This document shows, piece by piece, positions 11,921 through 25,600 of a stretch of 64,000 bases of DNA. The DNA is from Brachypodius melanocephalos (lineage: Eukaryota; Chordata; Aves; Passeriformes; Pycnonotidae), in NCBI GenBank assembly GCA_013398615.1, contig VZSR01001645.1:62001-126000 (forward strand), written 5' to 3'. The notes beneath the pieces were generated by a model. The model made no database searches, had not been told where the DNA came from, and saw only the letters and a list, made by a program, of their open reading frames with translations. The translations under genes and the position numbers were made by a program. Numbering within the stretch: the first letter of the stretch is position 1; each line of letters begins with the position of its first letter.

Positions 11921-13227
11921 CTGGGAATTGGGGGAGACAGACAAGGGAGAAAAATTAGAAGGAAGAAATCTTGAGATTTCTTTTATGTGTGGTTTCAGCC
12001 TGGGTTGAACCAGGTAATAATAAGTAGTTCAATTATTATACTAAGAGATTACACAAAAAATATCCACATTTAACATTATTTAGGTATTGTTACAGCAGTG
12101 GACTTGAGGATTAGTGAGTTTGTGTTTTAAATTTTATATCTTGGCTTTGTAACAAATGGATATATAAATTAAATCACTGTTTACAAAACGAGAAATCATG
12201 AATACAATAAAGAAAAAAGTGGGGACCGGGAGAGGGGCGAAAAAAAGCACACTAAAAGGGCTTCTGAAGGAAGCTCTCACAGGCAGGGGAAAGACAAAAT
12301 AAAATAGATCTTTAAGTGCTCCATGGGGTTTTGTTTCCAATATCTGTTGTTTCAGGCTGATGCATTTTAACTGAATTTTTCACTGGTACTCAACGAATGA
12401 CCTGCATTTAAAGAACAGACAATGCTCACATTGTACATGCACCTCAATGCCAGGGGAACTCTGCACTCAGAACCTCATCATATTTCTACAGTAGTACTTC
12501 TTACAGAAAAAGAGCAACATTATTATTTTTTGAAACTGTTAGAGAGATGGGGATGGAGAGAATGACCAAATGTTATAGTTTTACCCATAAACCCAGTCTT
12601 TGGGGAAGATACAGAAGAAATGAATTTGATAGTCTGACACTGTGCCTATTATACTAGCCCTCCTGATGCTGCAGAAAGAAGCTGGTCTAAGAGAAAAGCA
12701 AAAGCAAAATGTCTCATTCTCTAACTAATCCTCAGCTGCCTTTCATCCCGTAGGCCTCCATCACCTGCCATAATTCTCATCAAAGACCTTAACTCAAACC
12801 ACACAACCAAGCTCAGCATACAGCTGTCCTGCTGCTTCCAACAGCATCTTTATTGCCCCACTTGGCTGCACTTTTGTTCCTCAGCTCTACCAGCAATACT
12901 ATGCTAGCAGCTTCTGTTTGTACCCCAGTGCCAGGGTGATAGGCACAGCAGAAGAAACCAGACATACTGCCATTGCTCAGTAGGAGAGCTGCACTGCTTT
13001 CACACTGAGAAACCTGAAAGCAGAGCCCAGACACAGTGGGGAGCCACCCCTGTGTCATCCATTTGTTCTCACACTTTTCAGCAAAGTTGGAGGTCAAGGT
13101 AAATCAGTGCAGCATCAAGCCACTGTGCGTTACACCACAGACTCACACCATGTCCCCAGGCACCCCACTTTAAACTTCTTTAGGATATTCAAACAGTGTT
13201 GTCAGCAAGTCCTTTGGAAGATTTAAG

Positions 13228-13243
13228 AAAAAAAAAAAAAAAA
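13228..13243 (+). repeat. Poly(A) run, 16 bp
   Basis: Uninterrupted A run inside intron 1, flanked by ATTTAAG and GGCAG. Confidence 0.9.
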
Positions 13244-16200
13244 GGCAGAAGAAATGCATAAATAAGACAGGTTGAGTGCATTTTCCTTTGGGCCAGCCCT
13301 GGCTGTGTGCTAACCAAGGAAAGGAACGGAATCTGCAAGGATGGTCCCAGAAGGGGTCAGGGTGTGTGATGTCCTTTAAACACTGGGACAGCAGCTTTGT
13401 AAACAAGAGTTTCTTACTGTGTATTAGAGAAAGATTCAGAGCCATTTTTGTGAGGCACAAGAGTGCATACATTTAATTTTTTGTAGGTGCTACCTTCAAG
13501 CAAACTAGTGGAAGGAGGACAGATGGAACAAGGAGCAAGAACTGCACTGCCATCTACCCACTCCTGAATGAGGGATTTGCCCCACAAAACCCTCACTGTG
13601 AAGTGGGCATGCCTTTGTGGGGTATCAAGCTTAGAAAGCTATTATGAAAAGATAATACAGAAAACAGGAGAAAAGGAAAAAGGACAGATAGCTTAATTAA
13701 GGCTTGTGATCCATTCTCCAACTACCAAAGCTCTAAAAGTTTTTTGATTCTAAGACAATGTCAATGCTTGACAAAATAATTGTATTTATTGTACTTTTGA
13801 ACAACAGCATCTGTTTTTACATGCTGAACTGTGTGAATCAAGTCAAAGTCTCAAGCAACTATTTCTATGGTAGCAGTAAGTTTAATTGGGCAAACAGTCA
13901 AAATGTAGAAGATGTAACAGATTAAACCCCTTCAATTTAGATTTCAAATGTGAGTCTATCCCAGCAGCACAGCTGGATAAGCACTATTTAACAGTGACCC
14001 AAAAATATCAGCAGAGTTTGTTTTGTTTCCTGCTTCCAAATCAAGTGACAACTTAGATGCTGGGATAACAGGAAACTTCAGCAGAGGAGCTTCTCTCCAG
14101 GCAAGGCTGATCACAGATAACTGCCACAAACTGCTTCAGAAACAAGCTTTATCTTTAACCTCAGCCTTCAGTCACTCAGATGAAATTTTCAAAGCAGAAA
14201 TCAGGAGGAAAGAGATTAGAGATAGGGGAGGAACAAGAGCAATTGAAAAGCATGATGCCTTTTGTCTCACAGTTTGTGCGACAACAAAACCCCATGCAAA
14301 AAAACTCCATCAATTCTGTATCAACCTCTTCTAAAAGTTTATTTCTAGTGCTGTGTTAGGGAATGAATTAGCAATCCTGACAATTTCTGTTGAGTATTAA
14401 TGAGTAAATAGGACTCTAAAACTGAGAAAAATCACTGAGCTAAAAAGAATTTCCTTTCAGCCCTCCAGGCTACAAAACAGCAACTCTTAAGTATTTAAAA
14501 CATTGAATTTAGCCTGCTAGCACCTGCTACTATTTTTGAAGAGTTTTCACATAGTGCATATGCGAACATTTATTTCAGTCCTATAGTGAGTCACACTCTG
14601 AAACTGGCACAGATTATATTCAAAAACAAAAGCAATTCCATAAACTATACACTAATAAGGCAGATACAAAGGTTCTCTGGACTACAGTACAAAGCACAAT
14701 TTAGCAGCAGAATAAAGCTTAAAGCTAGACAAGCGAACTGACATCAGCACCCTTGCTAATCATAGCACAAAAGCGCCTCTATACTTTGTCAAAGTGCAAA
14801 ATGAGCTCACATAAATCACCCTTTGTTATTTGAAAATATCTGGGATTCTTAAAGCTTGATCTATTTTTAACATTTCAGTATTTGTCGCTGCCACGAAAGC
14901 TGTGCACTGCCCCACTGAAGTACAGAATATTGTGCTGTTTGTGTTGGATGTGCAAGGAAGAGCTTCTTCAGCAGCAGCTTTCCCAAGAGCAATCTCTAAA
15001 AGAGAGTGCACATGTGCAAATACATACCTATGCAAGTTTTATCTTTTTCTTTTTTTATTTTTAGCCCATTTGGCCATTTTTGTTTGACAATGTTGTATTT
15101 TCTCTTACAGAAGACCATGATACAAACTGTTTTTCATAATCACTCAAAAAGATGCAACCAATTTACGTCACAGGAAAATTAGAGGTACCAGTTATTTATC
15201 TGTCATGTAACTGATGTTGTTATCAGCCATACATTATCAAAAGGTTATCACTGGTTTTCTGTGCTGGAAGTCAACTGCTTTAAGTTTGAGATGTTTTAAA
15301 AATAGCCAGAATACGATTTAAACATTTTGTAGTTATTTAATTCTGGGAAGAAATTTGAGCAATTTTTTTTTTAATGGAAGATTCACCCAAATATATAAAA
15401 TATGTTATTAACAGAAATAGGATTTTAAAATATATTTTATAACTATACTATCACTTAGTCACTAAACACTGCTTGCAGAGCAAATACCTAATTCAGAAGA
15501 AAAATGGCCCCTTTTATAAGTGTTGTAAGGCAAACATCATGGCAATCAAGTTCACCCAAAGCCTGTGTAGGCTTTGTAAATTATTACAAAACACAGTTTA
15601 ACAAGGTTTCCTGGTTTCCCCCCAGTCTAAGAAGGGCCTTGTGTGCCTCTCAGCTTGTTTTCTCCTCTGGGCTGCTCAGCACATCAGCTGGCCAAACACA
15701 GGACACCAGCACGCCTGCCAAACATTGTCCTGCTTCTGTCATGAGACCAGCGCATCATGAGACCTCCATAACTATAGAAACGAGCTTGTTTGCCTGCTTT
15801 TGAGGGAGGCTGAAATGTGACAAGCTGCTCACCCACAGAGCATCAAATGATCAAAGGAACAGTGGAATTCCGTACTTTTCACACGGCATTTTGAGTAGGT
15901 TACAAAGTAAAACCAAGACATTCCTACAATTAGGGGGTTTATCACTAAGGTGTATGCAAACTGCTGATTTCAATGTGAATGAATGAGCTAAGGAATTGAC
16001 AGAAAGCATCATGCAGCAGTGTTAAGAGTTTAGTTGGTTTTTGGCTTTTTTAAAACCACTGCATACTACTGTGTGCAGTACACAGAATTTACAATATATT
16101 CTACTTACAAGAGGTATACCTGTTGAAGAAGTTGTAGCTATACTTCCCTTAATCTTTACATTTATGGATTATTTTCCTCTCCCCTCTCCTCATATACACT

Positions 16201-16257
16201 CGAGATGTACCTCATTCAGCTGCTGCCTGTAGTTCAAAGACGTAGGAAATAGGGGAT

Positions 16258-16302
16258 GTCTGTGGAAAGGGAAAGGGAAGGGAAGGAAGAAGGGGCAAGA
16301 AA
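16258..16302 (+). repeat. Purine-rich GGGAAA tract
   Basis: An almost pure purine stretch built from GGAAAGGGAAAGGG and GGAAGGAAGAAGG. It is a low-complexity polypurine tract with no coding meaning. Confidence 0.75.
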
Positions 16303-17721
16303 GAGCAGATAATTTTTATTTTTAAAAGGATTTAACCTTTCATTTAGATCCCCTTAAACTGTTGCTGAAGAGGCCAAAATGATTACATAACATGTTTAAA
16401 TAAAAGCTTAAAGACAGCTTTTTCTGGTCCATTCTTTACAGATTTAGTTCTCACATGGCCAAGGGACTGCTTACTGATAAACTGATCAGTTGTCCTTCTG
16501 TAGTTTCCTACTGATATTATCCACCATTCTAAGGCTGCTTAAAGCTGATTTTTCCTCTTCTAGCGCATTTTTCTTCTGGGTAGCATCCAGTCAAAAGAAC
16601 CTTTCAAAACACCTGAGTACTGGCTAAGTCGAAGAGGGTATCCCTTACACCCCAGTAACACTGCTAATAAATGTTTCCCCATGTATGACCAGTAAACCCA
16701 AGAATAAAATTGCAAATCTCAGGCCTTCCTTCTCATCTCTCAAGTGTGCAGATGTTTGTGCTTAGGTTTTCTGTACTCACAGAGTGCTTTAAAAAAGGCA
16801 TTATTTGGCATCCTCCTTTCTCAGAGACATCAACGAAGACCTGGCAGAAAGAAATTACCTAACCAGGGGCACAAGGAAGGCTCTAAAAAAATACCTGGTG
16901 TTTCATATATGCACAAGGAGACATTTCCTTACTCCAAAAGACCTTATGAAGTAAATAGAAGACAGAAGGCAGAACATGAAAATGAACCAGAGAGAAGTAA
17001 GAAGAGCAAAAGACAACAGCCTGAAGTGATTTCATAATGCTCTTGTGGACATTTAAGTCCTGTAGCTACTATTGAGCACTTTTCAATTGTCTGCTGGGAT
17101 CATGATTTTATTTTTTTAATGCTTTTTGCTCCCTTATATTTATTCCTCTCTTTCTACTTGTTTTTAGTGCAAAGGTTAAACAACAGTGAAATTGGTACAT
17201 GTCCTTGACAAACAACCAGAAAAAGGATCCCAAACAGCTCCTTTTTGCCTCCACATTTCCAGTGTCCAGGTATTCCAGCCACAGCAGAAGACAAACACAC
17301 CTCTGGCACAGCTCCACTGACTGGTGCATCAGACCTGTGCTCTGCATCCCAGCAGAAGCTCAAACGAAACAAAAATAAAAGTGTTCTTCACACTGTGCTT
17401 CTTTTTAAATCCTGTCTGTGGTCAGCCTAGACCAGTGACAGCTCTCACTGAGGAGCTGCATCCCACAAGGCACCTACTTGGGAGCACCGCCGGGAAGTAG
17501 CAGAAGGAGGTCACGTTGGGTAAAGATACTTCAAATACAGGACTTTACTTTTGCCACTTGCTGCCTTTCCAACTTGCAGGACTAACTCCAACATGGTGAA
17601 ATTGCAAAATTTCAAATGTTTTCCCTAAAAAATTAACACTTGCAGATTTCCATATGGATTTCTATATCAATTTCTTATTTTGGGGTGTTTTAAGGAAAGC
17701 ATTTTCTGTAAATCTTTTTAA

Positions 17722-17773
17722 ACCTTTTTGGTTGGTTGGTTTTGTTTTTTTTGTTTTTTTTTTTTTTTTTTTT
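17722..17773 (+). repeat. G/T-rich tract ending in a T20 run
   Basis: TTTTTGGTTGGTTGGTTTTG leads into interrupted T runs and then about 20 uninterrupted T. It is one of several such tracts in the window. Confidence 0.85.
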
Positions 17774-19279
17774 AATCTGGTTTCTTTTTTAAAGGCCATA
17801 TCATGAACACCATGAACTGAAGAATATGTAATTACTAGTTATTTCTGAAACCCTTGTCATAACACCAACTGGCAGTAGACATCCTCTTCCCTAAAAATTA
17901 TGCCCTTTATTTTTTGAAACCTAAGACAACAACTAAACCAAGAACAAAAAAATCCCAAAGCATGTTTAGTGTCTTCATTTTGTACAGCAGAATCTGCAAT
18001 TCCATATAGTCCAAACGTTCTACTCCTAGTAGTGCTAGATACTGAGAAGTGCAAACAGATTGCAGGAAAACAAACAAATGTGATATGAGGAAAATACTGA
18101 ATATGTTATGACTTTCTTTAAATACTTAAGACTTGTTTTCCAGGAAGCACCATCTTTTCTCACTGAGCAAAATAAGGAAAAAACAGTCTCAGTGGAAGTT
18201 TCCACTCTCCTGGCCATCATCCTGATCATCTGTTCCGAATACACACAAGGCCAAAATTTCCTGTTTTCAAACTATTGTCACCATTTTCTAGTCTTGTGCT
18301 GTCGATTCTAACTTTAGCATGTTAAATAAACAAAACAGTGAAAATCCAGCAGAACAATACTTCCACACACATTTACCCTGAGCTCTGTTTCATAACTGAT
18401 GTTTCAGCACGTGAATTACTCTCCCAGTGTGAATTAAAGTGCCAAAAAAGGTACAAAACAAAATGCAGGCAATATAGCACAGACTGCTGCTTTATTTTGT
18501 GAATCTGAAACTAACCGAATATCTTCACTGTATTCTCCATTTTGCATGGGAAGTCTCAATTTTTTTCTTGCCTTTTGCATCTTTTTTTTTCCTACATCCT
18601 TATCCCTATTCCCAGTGTGCAATTGGGCAGCCAGGTCTGTATCATCCCATTCACATTAAACTGATCCATATTACAACTCCTTTCAATAAATACTTTTCTG
18701 CAACGTGCCAGAATTTTTCCAATGGCAAGCACAAACTTACTCCTGCACACCAGGGAATTATCACCATCTCTTCACCAAAGGAGAACCTCTTCAGAGTTAT
18801 ACAGAGCAATAAAGCAGGATCCCTGCAGCAGCACCAGAACCTGAGCCCCCATTTCACTGTCCCCAAGCCAGGACCAGTGACCACATCATCTCTCTCTATT
18901 CCTACATCCTCTAATCTAATTGAAATGCCTATAAAAGTTCCATTGGTTCTGATCTCTTGCAAACCCACCTTTTCACTTCTGGTTGCTCTCCTCTACCACC
19001 CATCCTGTGTGGCCAAGACATAACTTCCAGGAACTTGCTGGGAACATGTTGTCCATCACTGATATGAGCTTTGCCACCTCCTTTCACCACTCCATCTCAC
19101 TCTTCTGTCAGCAATGAAGACACAACACTCACAGCACGAGGTCTGCCTTGGCACAAGGAGAAATACCGCAGGTCCCTTACACACACATCTACATGGTCTT
19201 TGGTTTGCTGCCCTGTTTCCCAGAATATTTCTAAAATTCAGTCATTTCCTCTCTGATCAAGAGCATGCTCTGATCACCC

Positions 19280-19650
19280 CCCTCTCTAGTCTTTCCCATA
19301 TCCATCCTATTTGAAATAATGCTGCCAGGAGAATCTCCTTCTCTCATTCTGATTACATCATCTTCTATTTTAAAATTCTCCATTTATTGACTAGCTCTAT
19401 TGTACTTTCAGGCCTCTTTTCCTATTTTGAGGCTTTTTCTACTTAAAAAGATCTGTGTTCTTACTTGACTCGGTCCCTCTTACAAGTCTCCCCCTATTGC
19501 TTTTTGCTGTACCACTGATACCAGATTTGGATAATTTTTCCTTCTCTCCTATATCTCTTATCTTTCTTTTGAAGGCTTCCACAAGCAAGGGCAAGACATC
19601 TCCTTCCTTCAGATTGCTCCCAAAGATCAGCCTCTTTGGCAGCGCTTGTG
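19280..19650 (+). mobile_element. L2-like LINE fossil, 3' half, sense orientation
   Basis: The plus strand reads TCCATCCTATTTGAAATAAT, then GCTGCCAGGAGAATCTCC, then TCTGATTACATCAT, then TTAAAATTCTCCATTTATTG. This order matches L2-family tails (ATCCT..CAGCTGCC..TCTGACCATGTCACT..CTCCAGTGGCTCC in the versions I remember). In translation, AARRISF followed by SDYIIFYFKILH mirrors the post-catalytic part of L2-type reverse transcriptases. Further on, SPSFRLLPKISLF lies where an SFKSxLKTHLF-type ending is expected. The copy is highly decayed, and its 5' end may reach further left. Confidence 0.5.
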
Positions 19651-22600
19651 ATCACCCAACCAAATTACAATCTGGCTTTGCATCACATGGATTTATTTAA
19701 GAAATAATGGTTTTGTGTATTCACCAGACAAAGGTTTGTTTGTCAAAGTTTTTTTGAAAGTTGCTCCAGTCTTTTCATCGTCTTTTAATTAGAAGTCATT
19801 TTCCCCCACAACTCTTAATCTGAGAAAGCAAATCATTTGGCATAGGCTCTGCCCTGTTTTGAGAAGTCTCTGTACATTGCTTATCACAAGGATTACCACC
19901 ATGCTGAGAGGACTCCCTTAACAAGATAAGGCAGAGAAGACACCAGCCATGCCATTTGACTTGGATTCCACTGAGCTCATGGGTGCAGGTTGCACAAAGC
20001 AAAAAAATAAAAATCAGTATTTATAAAGACGTGAAAAATTCAAAGCTAAGAAGTCAAGCCTACACTCCACTGATATCAACAGCTGCTTGCCCTCTAATGG
20101 TTGGGGATTAACTCTTCCACCATATATTTTTACCCATTCATTCCTCATTTCCTAGGAGGATAGCCATTTTGAAGCAGTGTTTGTAACAAGCTGGGGGAAA
20201 ATTCCCATTTCGCCAGATCACAAGGCCAGTGCCTCCTGTAATATTTTGTACAAACTGAGTTTTATTTTTTTTCCTTCTTACTCTCCCGTGTAGATATCTA
20301 TCTTCATCATCTGTGAAAGACTTATACACAAGGAAAAGCAAGACGAGACATTGGAATTTTGGAAAAACATTCTGTAACAGGGGCCATTCCTAACAGGGCT
20401 TTGGATCCTCTAAAGGACACTGCAGTTGCAATGACCATACAACACATGCTTGCATCACTGCTTCATGTTTGGGTCACTCAAGCATGCTCGTTTTGCAAAT
20501 AATACAAGAGTTTTCTACAGATGACAGGAGGCCAAGCGTTCTGTACATCATCTCTTCAACAAAATATTCATAGGCTTAAATCCTCTGCTTTGTACACCCC
20601 ACAAAAGAAAGGAGATTTGAGCTACAGCAGCATCAGTTTCTCTAGCTCCAATAGGGAATGATGAATTAAGAGGGATTTAGCAATGAATTAGGATGATGGC
20701 ACAAAGATACCCCATAATTTCTACAATTTGCCTCCCAAGAAACTAACCTGGTTTAACCTACCATCTGTATTAAAGAAGCTCCTACCCATCCATTAACACA
20801 CAGTCTACAATGGAAATTCAGATTATGTTTTAAATAATCCCTACAAATTGAATTTAGGACATGTTGACACTGCATCCTTATCCATTCCTCATGAGAGCAA
20901 GGAGGAAAAATCATCTTTGCAAATCAAGTATGTGCAGACCAAAGCAGGAGCCTCTCTTGCAAATGAGTCAGCCACTGCTCCAGCAATGAAAAGGACTGAC
21001 ACTCAAGCCCTTTTCCTCAGGCACAAGTCAAGGGAAAGCTAAAGGAAACCTATTGTTCTGCCAAAGCTTCACAGGGAGAATCAGCACAGTAGTTTTTATA
21101 TATTGTGAGGCATTGCAAGGAATTCCTTATTCATATATAAGGAACATGTAATCCTTCCCCTGTGTGTAAGAAAGGGGAAGAATCAGGAATGGCAATCTAC
21201 ATGCTAACACTAAAACTATAAACTTTCCCCTTACAAATCACCAGATCTGAAATGTGCAAGTGCAGAGATGGCAGGGAGAGTTGCTAAGAAAAGTAAAAGC
21301 TAGGATATAATAAAAATCAGCATTCTGTCTGATAAATGCATTCTCACTGTACATGGCTGAAAATATTTACCAATTAGGCTCCAGTAGTTTTTTTTCTGAG
21401 CAGAACTGACCTGAAGAACTCCAGAGAAAAATTAATTTCAAAATAAACAAGCACAAAGTCCAAATTCTTTGCAAGACATTATGATATATAAATTGCTTTT
21501 GCTATGCTCCTTAACCCTGAGTTTCTATTGTAGCAAAAATACTGTTTTTCCAACAATGCAAACGATACTTTTACATTCAAATAACTCACTGGCAGTAACA
21601 AAATGGTTAAGAAATTCAGAAACTAGCAACATCACATACCAACAGCAAATTCAGCTACATACCAGATACTTGAAAATTAAGATGCTTGTATATAATCACT
21701 TGGATTAGCTTACAGAACACTCCTCTAGCTCTCATCAGCTCACATAAAAGAGTTTTCTGCTCCTTCCTGGACTGTCACAGTACCCTCATGCCGTACATTG
21801 TTAGGATGAGCAGCTCTGCAGAACCAATTCACAGCTGAATGAACAGACCAGCAATCACAGACAGCTCTTCACCAGCAGCACAAATACTGGGATAATACAG
21901 CCCTCTAAAAACACAGTTTAACACACCTAACACATCCCCACAATGTACTGAAGCAATACATCACAGACATCGCAGAGCTGCTGCTTGCACTTCACGGCAC
22001 AAAACCTTCCTCTTGTTTTTCTTTTTTAGAGCTAGCGACACGAGTGAACAAACAGGTAGAGAGCTTTAGGCTCTTACTTCAGAAACAATTCACCGAATTA
22101 ACTTGTAAATCAAAACAAAAGCTCTTTTTGAACAAAAAAGTGTTCAAGCATAAAGATAATATTCTTTAAAGGAAGCCCTTGTTTACTCACTCTAATTCAT
22201 TCTCCCCATACCTAAGTTACAAAGCAGAAAAGTAAACAACATCAAGAGCACAGTTTTTGTCTAGTTTACCTCTTCAAGTCTTCAGAAAATTTAAGCAATG
22301 TCGTGGCCATTTCTGTAGTTTTGTCTACCCCAAAATAAGCAAAGCTTTCTTTTTCCTGCCTGCTTCCCACCTCACTCTACACCACCCTATCCTCGTAACC
22401 TTTGACCAACAGGAAGCAGACACAATGGACTGAAAATAACAGCAATTGTAAGATTTCAAATGATTTAATACATGAGGGGTGGGCTTAAGATTTGAAAAAC
22501 TTCCCTTGCTTTGGTTTTTTCAACAGCTGCTTAAAACATGCTGTCTACATAGACTTAAAATGTTAGTTCAAAATCCTAGGCTGAATGGGGGTAAAAACCG

Positions 22601-25600
22601 TGAAACTTTTCCTAGGCACTCTTAAGAGCACAGAGATACAAATGCTTGCATATATTGAGATTTTAAGCCATAGTCATTAGGCTGTTATACACAATGAAGT
22701 TAGTTTTCCAGCAGCATAGGCAAGAGCAGTAGAAGTTTCTTAGAGCATTTTGTCTTTCTTTTAAAAACCTCTTATTTATCTGAACTTTTAGATCTGAAAT
22801 ATGTATATGTCCCATAAAATTAGAAGACGTTCTTGTAAGAAGTGCAAGCATCCATTTAAACACTGCAGTTAATCCATGGTGATGGAAAGCCACAGATCAG
22901 TCTGCTAATACAAAAAGGACTTTTGCTAACTCTAAGTAGCTGAGATGCACTTTGTGGTGTAGAAGGAAAAGATCTTCACTCCTCACATAAAAGCCCAAGC
23001 AATGATCCCACATATATCTTTCTTAACAGTAAAAAATTCATGTACTTTAAATTGTACCAACAGCTTGGCACAAACACTGGAGGGTTACAGATTCCAAAGT
23101 CCAAATAGGCAATTACAGCATTTCTTTTTATTAGTTTTAATGTTTTTTGCCTTTCACCCCAAGTACCTGCTGATTATCATTTTGCAAAGCCACAATCACG
23201 TCCCAGGTTCCTCCTCTGTGGTTAGCCCACAACACACAAAGGTCACAGTCAGAAGAACAGAAGCACCAACTCAGAGAAGGACTCACATCTTGTACCAGAG
23301 CTGCACTGCGTTTTCTGTACAAAGGAAGGGGCAATGGGGGTGGGATAAAGGGTCAGTGTCATCTTTACACAGAGTCCTGGTCCTGAGCACAGGACGAACA
23401 AAGCCAAGGTTCCCCCGCAATCAGAGAGGCTGGTAACATCCTCTGCCTTGCAAACACCAAGGAAAATTTCAAGCTATGAGTATTACATGGAACAGCTACA
23501 AGCATGCTGAAATGCAAGGTCATAATAATTTTCCAGCATTATTAGCGTTCCAGCATAATTCTGAGTACGTTTGCCACCCCATGCACACACTTTATCAAGC
23601 ATTCACTGCACTTCTATTGCACATTAGGCACTGCTCCATTTCAAAGGCATTTTAATAATGGAATTACAAGAGAAACATTCTTTTCTTGGCGGGGAGGCTC
23701 AGGCACTGCATTTCTGGAACATTCATACTTCCAAGACTGGATCTACCTTGTCAATGCACTATTTCACTAAGGCCTGCTAGAGCTCAAAATAACTACAGAG
23801 AAGCCCCTCACAGCCCCTGGTATCCAACAACAACTTCCAAATACAAAACATTCAAACAGCACAGGGGCAAGCTTCTAGGCACAGCAGCACAAGCCACCAC
23901 TGTCATGGCAGAGGAGTAGCTTGAGGCACAAATAGCTCAACAAGGAAAGTAAATACGAGGTCCTCAGCCAGCCTGCAGTTTAGGAGTCCCTTGATACCAC
24001 TCTGTCTGCTAATAGGATCTTCCTCTTCCCTTCCCCCATTTTAAGACACAACCTGATGCCATCACACCAAGGAATAACAGAGAAAGGATATCCTGCCTAG
24101 ATTTTCCATTATACAGATCAAATCATCAATCCAGAGAGGTCTTTGCTCACACATGGGATAAAAAGAAGATGCTTCCAACTGATAAACCCTGAAAGGAAGC
24201 AAGGTTGGCTCCATGACTATTTTTAACTAGTTAGCATTCACACAATGGCCTAAAATTAATGGCCAACCCCCAGGGTCCATGAAACCTTCATTAAAAATAA
24301 AATGAAAATTAAGAAATAGGGAGTTAGCACGTTTAAGAGGGGAAAAGCAAAACCAAAAGAACTGGAAAATAACAGATATAATTATGCTTCTTCCCAGACT
24401 CACCTTGAATTCAATTTGGATGCTAAGTTTAAGTAAGTGAAAAGATAGGAAGCTTCATGTCATTTTCTCTACCAATGAAGCATTTCCTTCAACAATTGCT
24501 GGGAGAAATCTTTCTTCAACAGCTCTTGTAATTTTGACTAATGCTTTTTTGCTCGAAATATCATATGACAAAAAGTAAGCAAACAGAGAAAAATAAAAAT
24601 ATCTTTCTGTAGCTGTATTGTGAAAGGAGGAACTTGTTTCTTAGCCCTCATTTCCAAGGCCAGACACCACAGCTGTGCTGCAGCTCCAGCTGAACTGCTC
24701 CCTGCATCTCACCACCTACCAGACAAAGGGCATTTAGTGTACCAAATGTCCAGTGTTTCACATGTACTCAGTTAAAAGCATCCCACATCTAAGGCTTCAT
24801 CTAAGAGAAGTTATGCTTTGTGCATCTGGACAGATGATGAATACAAACATCTTTGGTATAATCTAAGGATAAATAATCTAAGTGGCATGGTTTCAACATT
24901 GAATTCACTAAAAACGCATTCTCCTGCCAGGCATTTCTCTGGATAAAGAACAAGATGAGGCAAAAAAGCCCTGTAAGATCATCCTTGTAATCTAGGAAAT
25001 GCCCACAAACTCGAGACATTTTAAATATCACCATTCATCTCCACCTTTTACTGCTATCAAGGATCTCTTCTTTTAAGCCACTTATCCTTGTAGAGGTTGT
25101 TGTTCTTGTTCTTTTTAATAACAGCATCCTTCTGATGAGTAACTAAGAGATTCATGGAAAACAAAAATTTCTGATCTCACCACAAACTATTCCCCTCCTC
25201 CTCTGTGCACTCAATAAAGAGTGAACAATTAGCCTGCTGTTTGCTCAGTACAGTGAGATTGTTCATTTATTAAGTTGTATCAGATCACATCACGGAATAG
25301 AGAAAAACATTAAAAATACTTGAAAGAAAAAAATCTACCATTAAACTACCAACAGTGCTCTGAGAATTTTAACCCCATCCGATTTTTATTATTTCTTTTG
25401 TAGTTTTGTGCAGATTCAAGTATTACCCTTTGCCTTATCTGGTCTGCAAAGTAATTCACATTTTACGTTTTGCTCTTTGACATGAAAAGCAAGCACTGCA
25501 TTTACCCAACTGTTTTTTCCACGTTTTTTTGTTTGGCAAGAGTTTCATAACTGGTTTCATTCGCTATAAAAATGTTTAATTTTTAACTTACAGGCAGGAA

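Noticed and set aside
11921..11944. ATG at 11944 as a start codon for the PH-domain exon
   Set aside because: The eight extra codons include the CAG acceptor and pyrimidine-tract region; the homologous protein needs an upstream exon instead.
18499..19023. 174-codon open frame on the plus strand
   Set aside because: No domain match; it lies in a pyrimidine-rich stretch just upstream of an L2-like fossil where stops are sparse.
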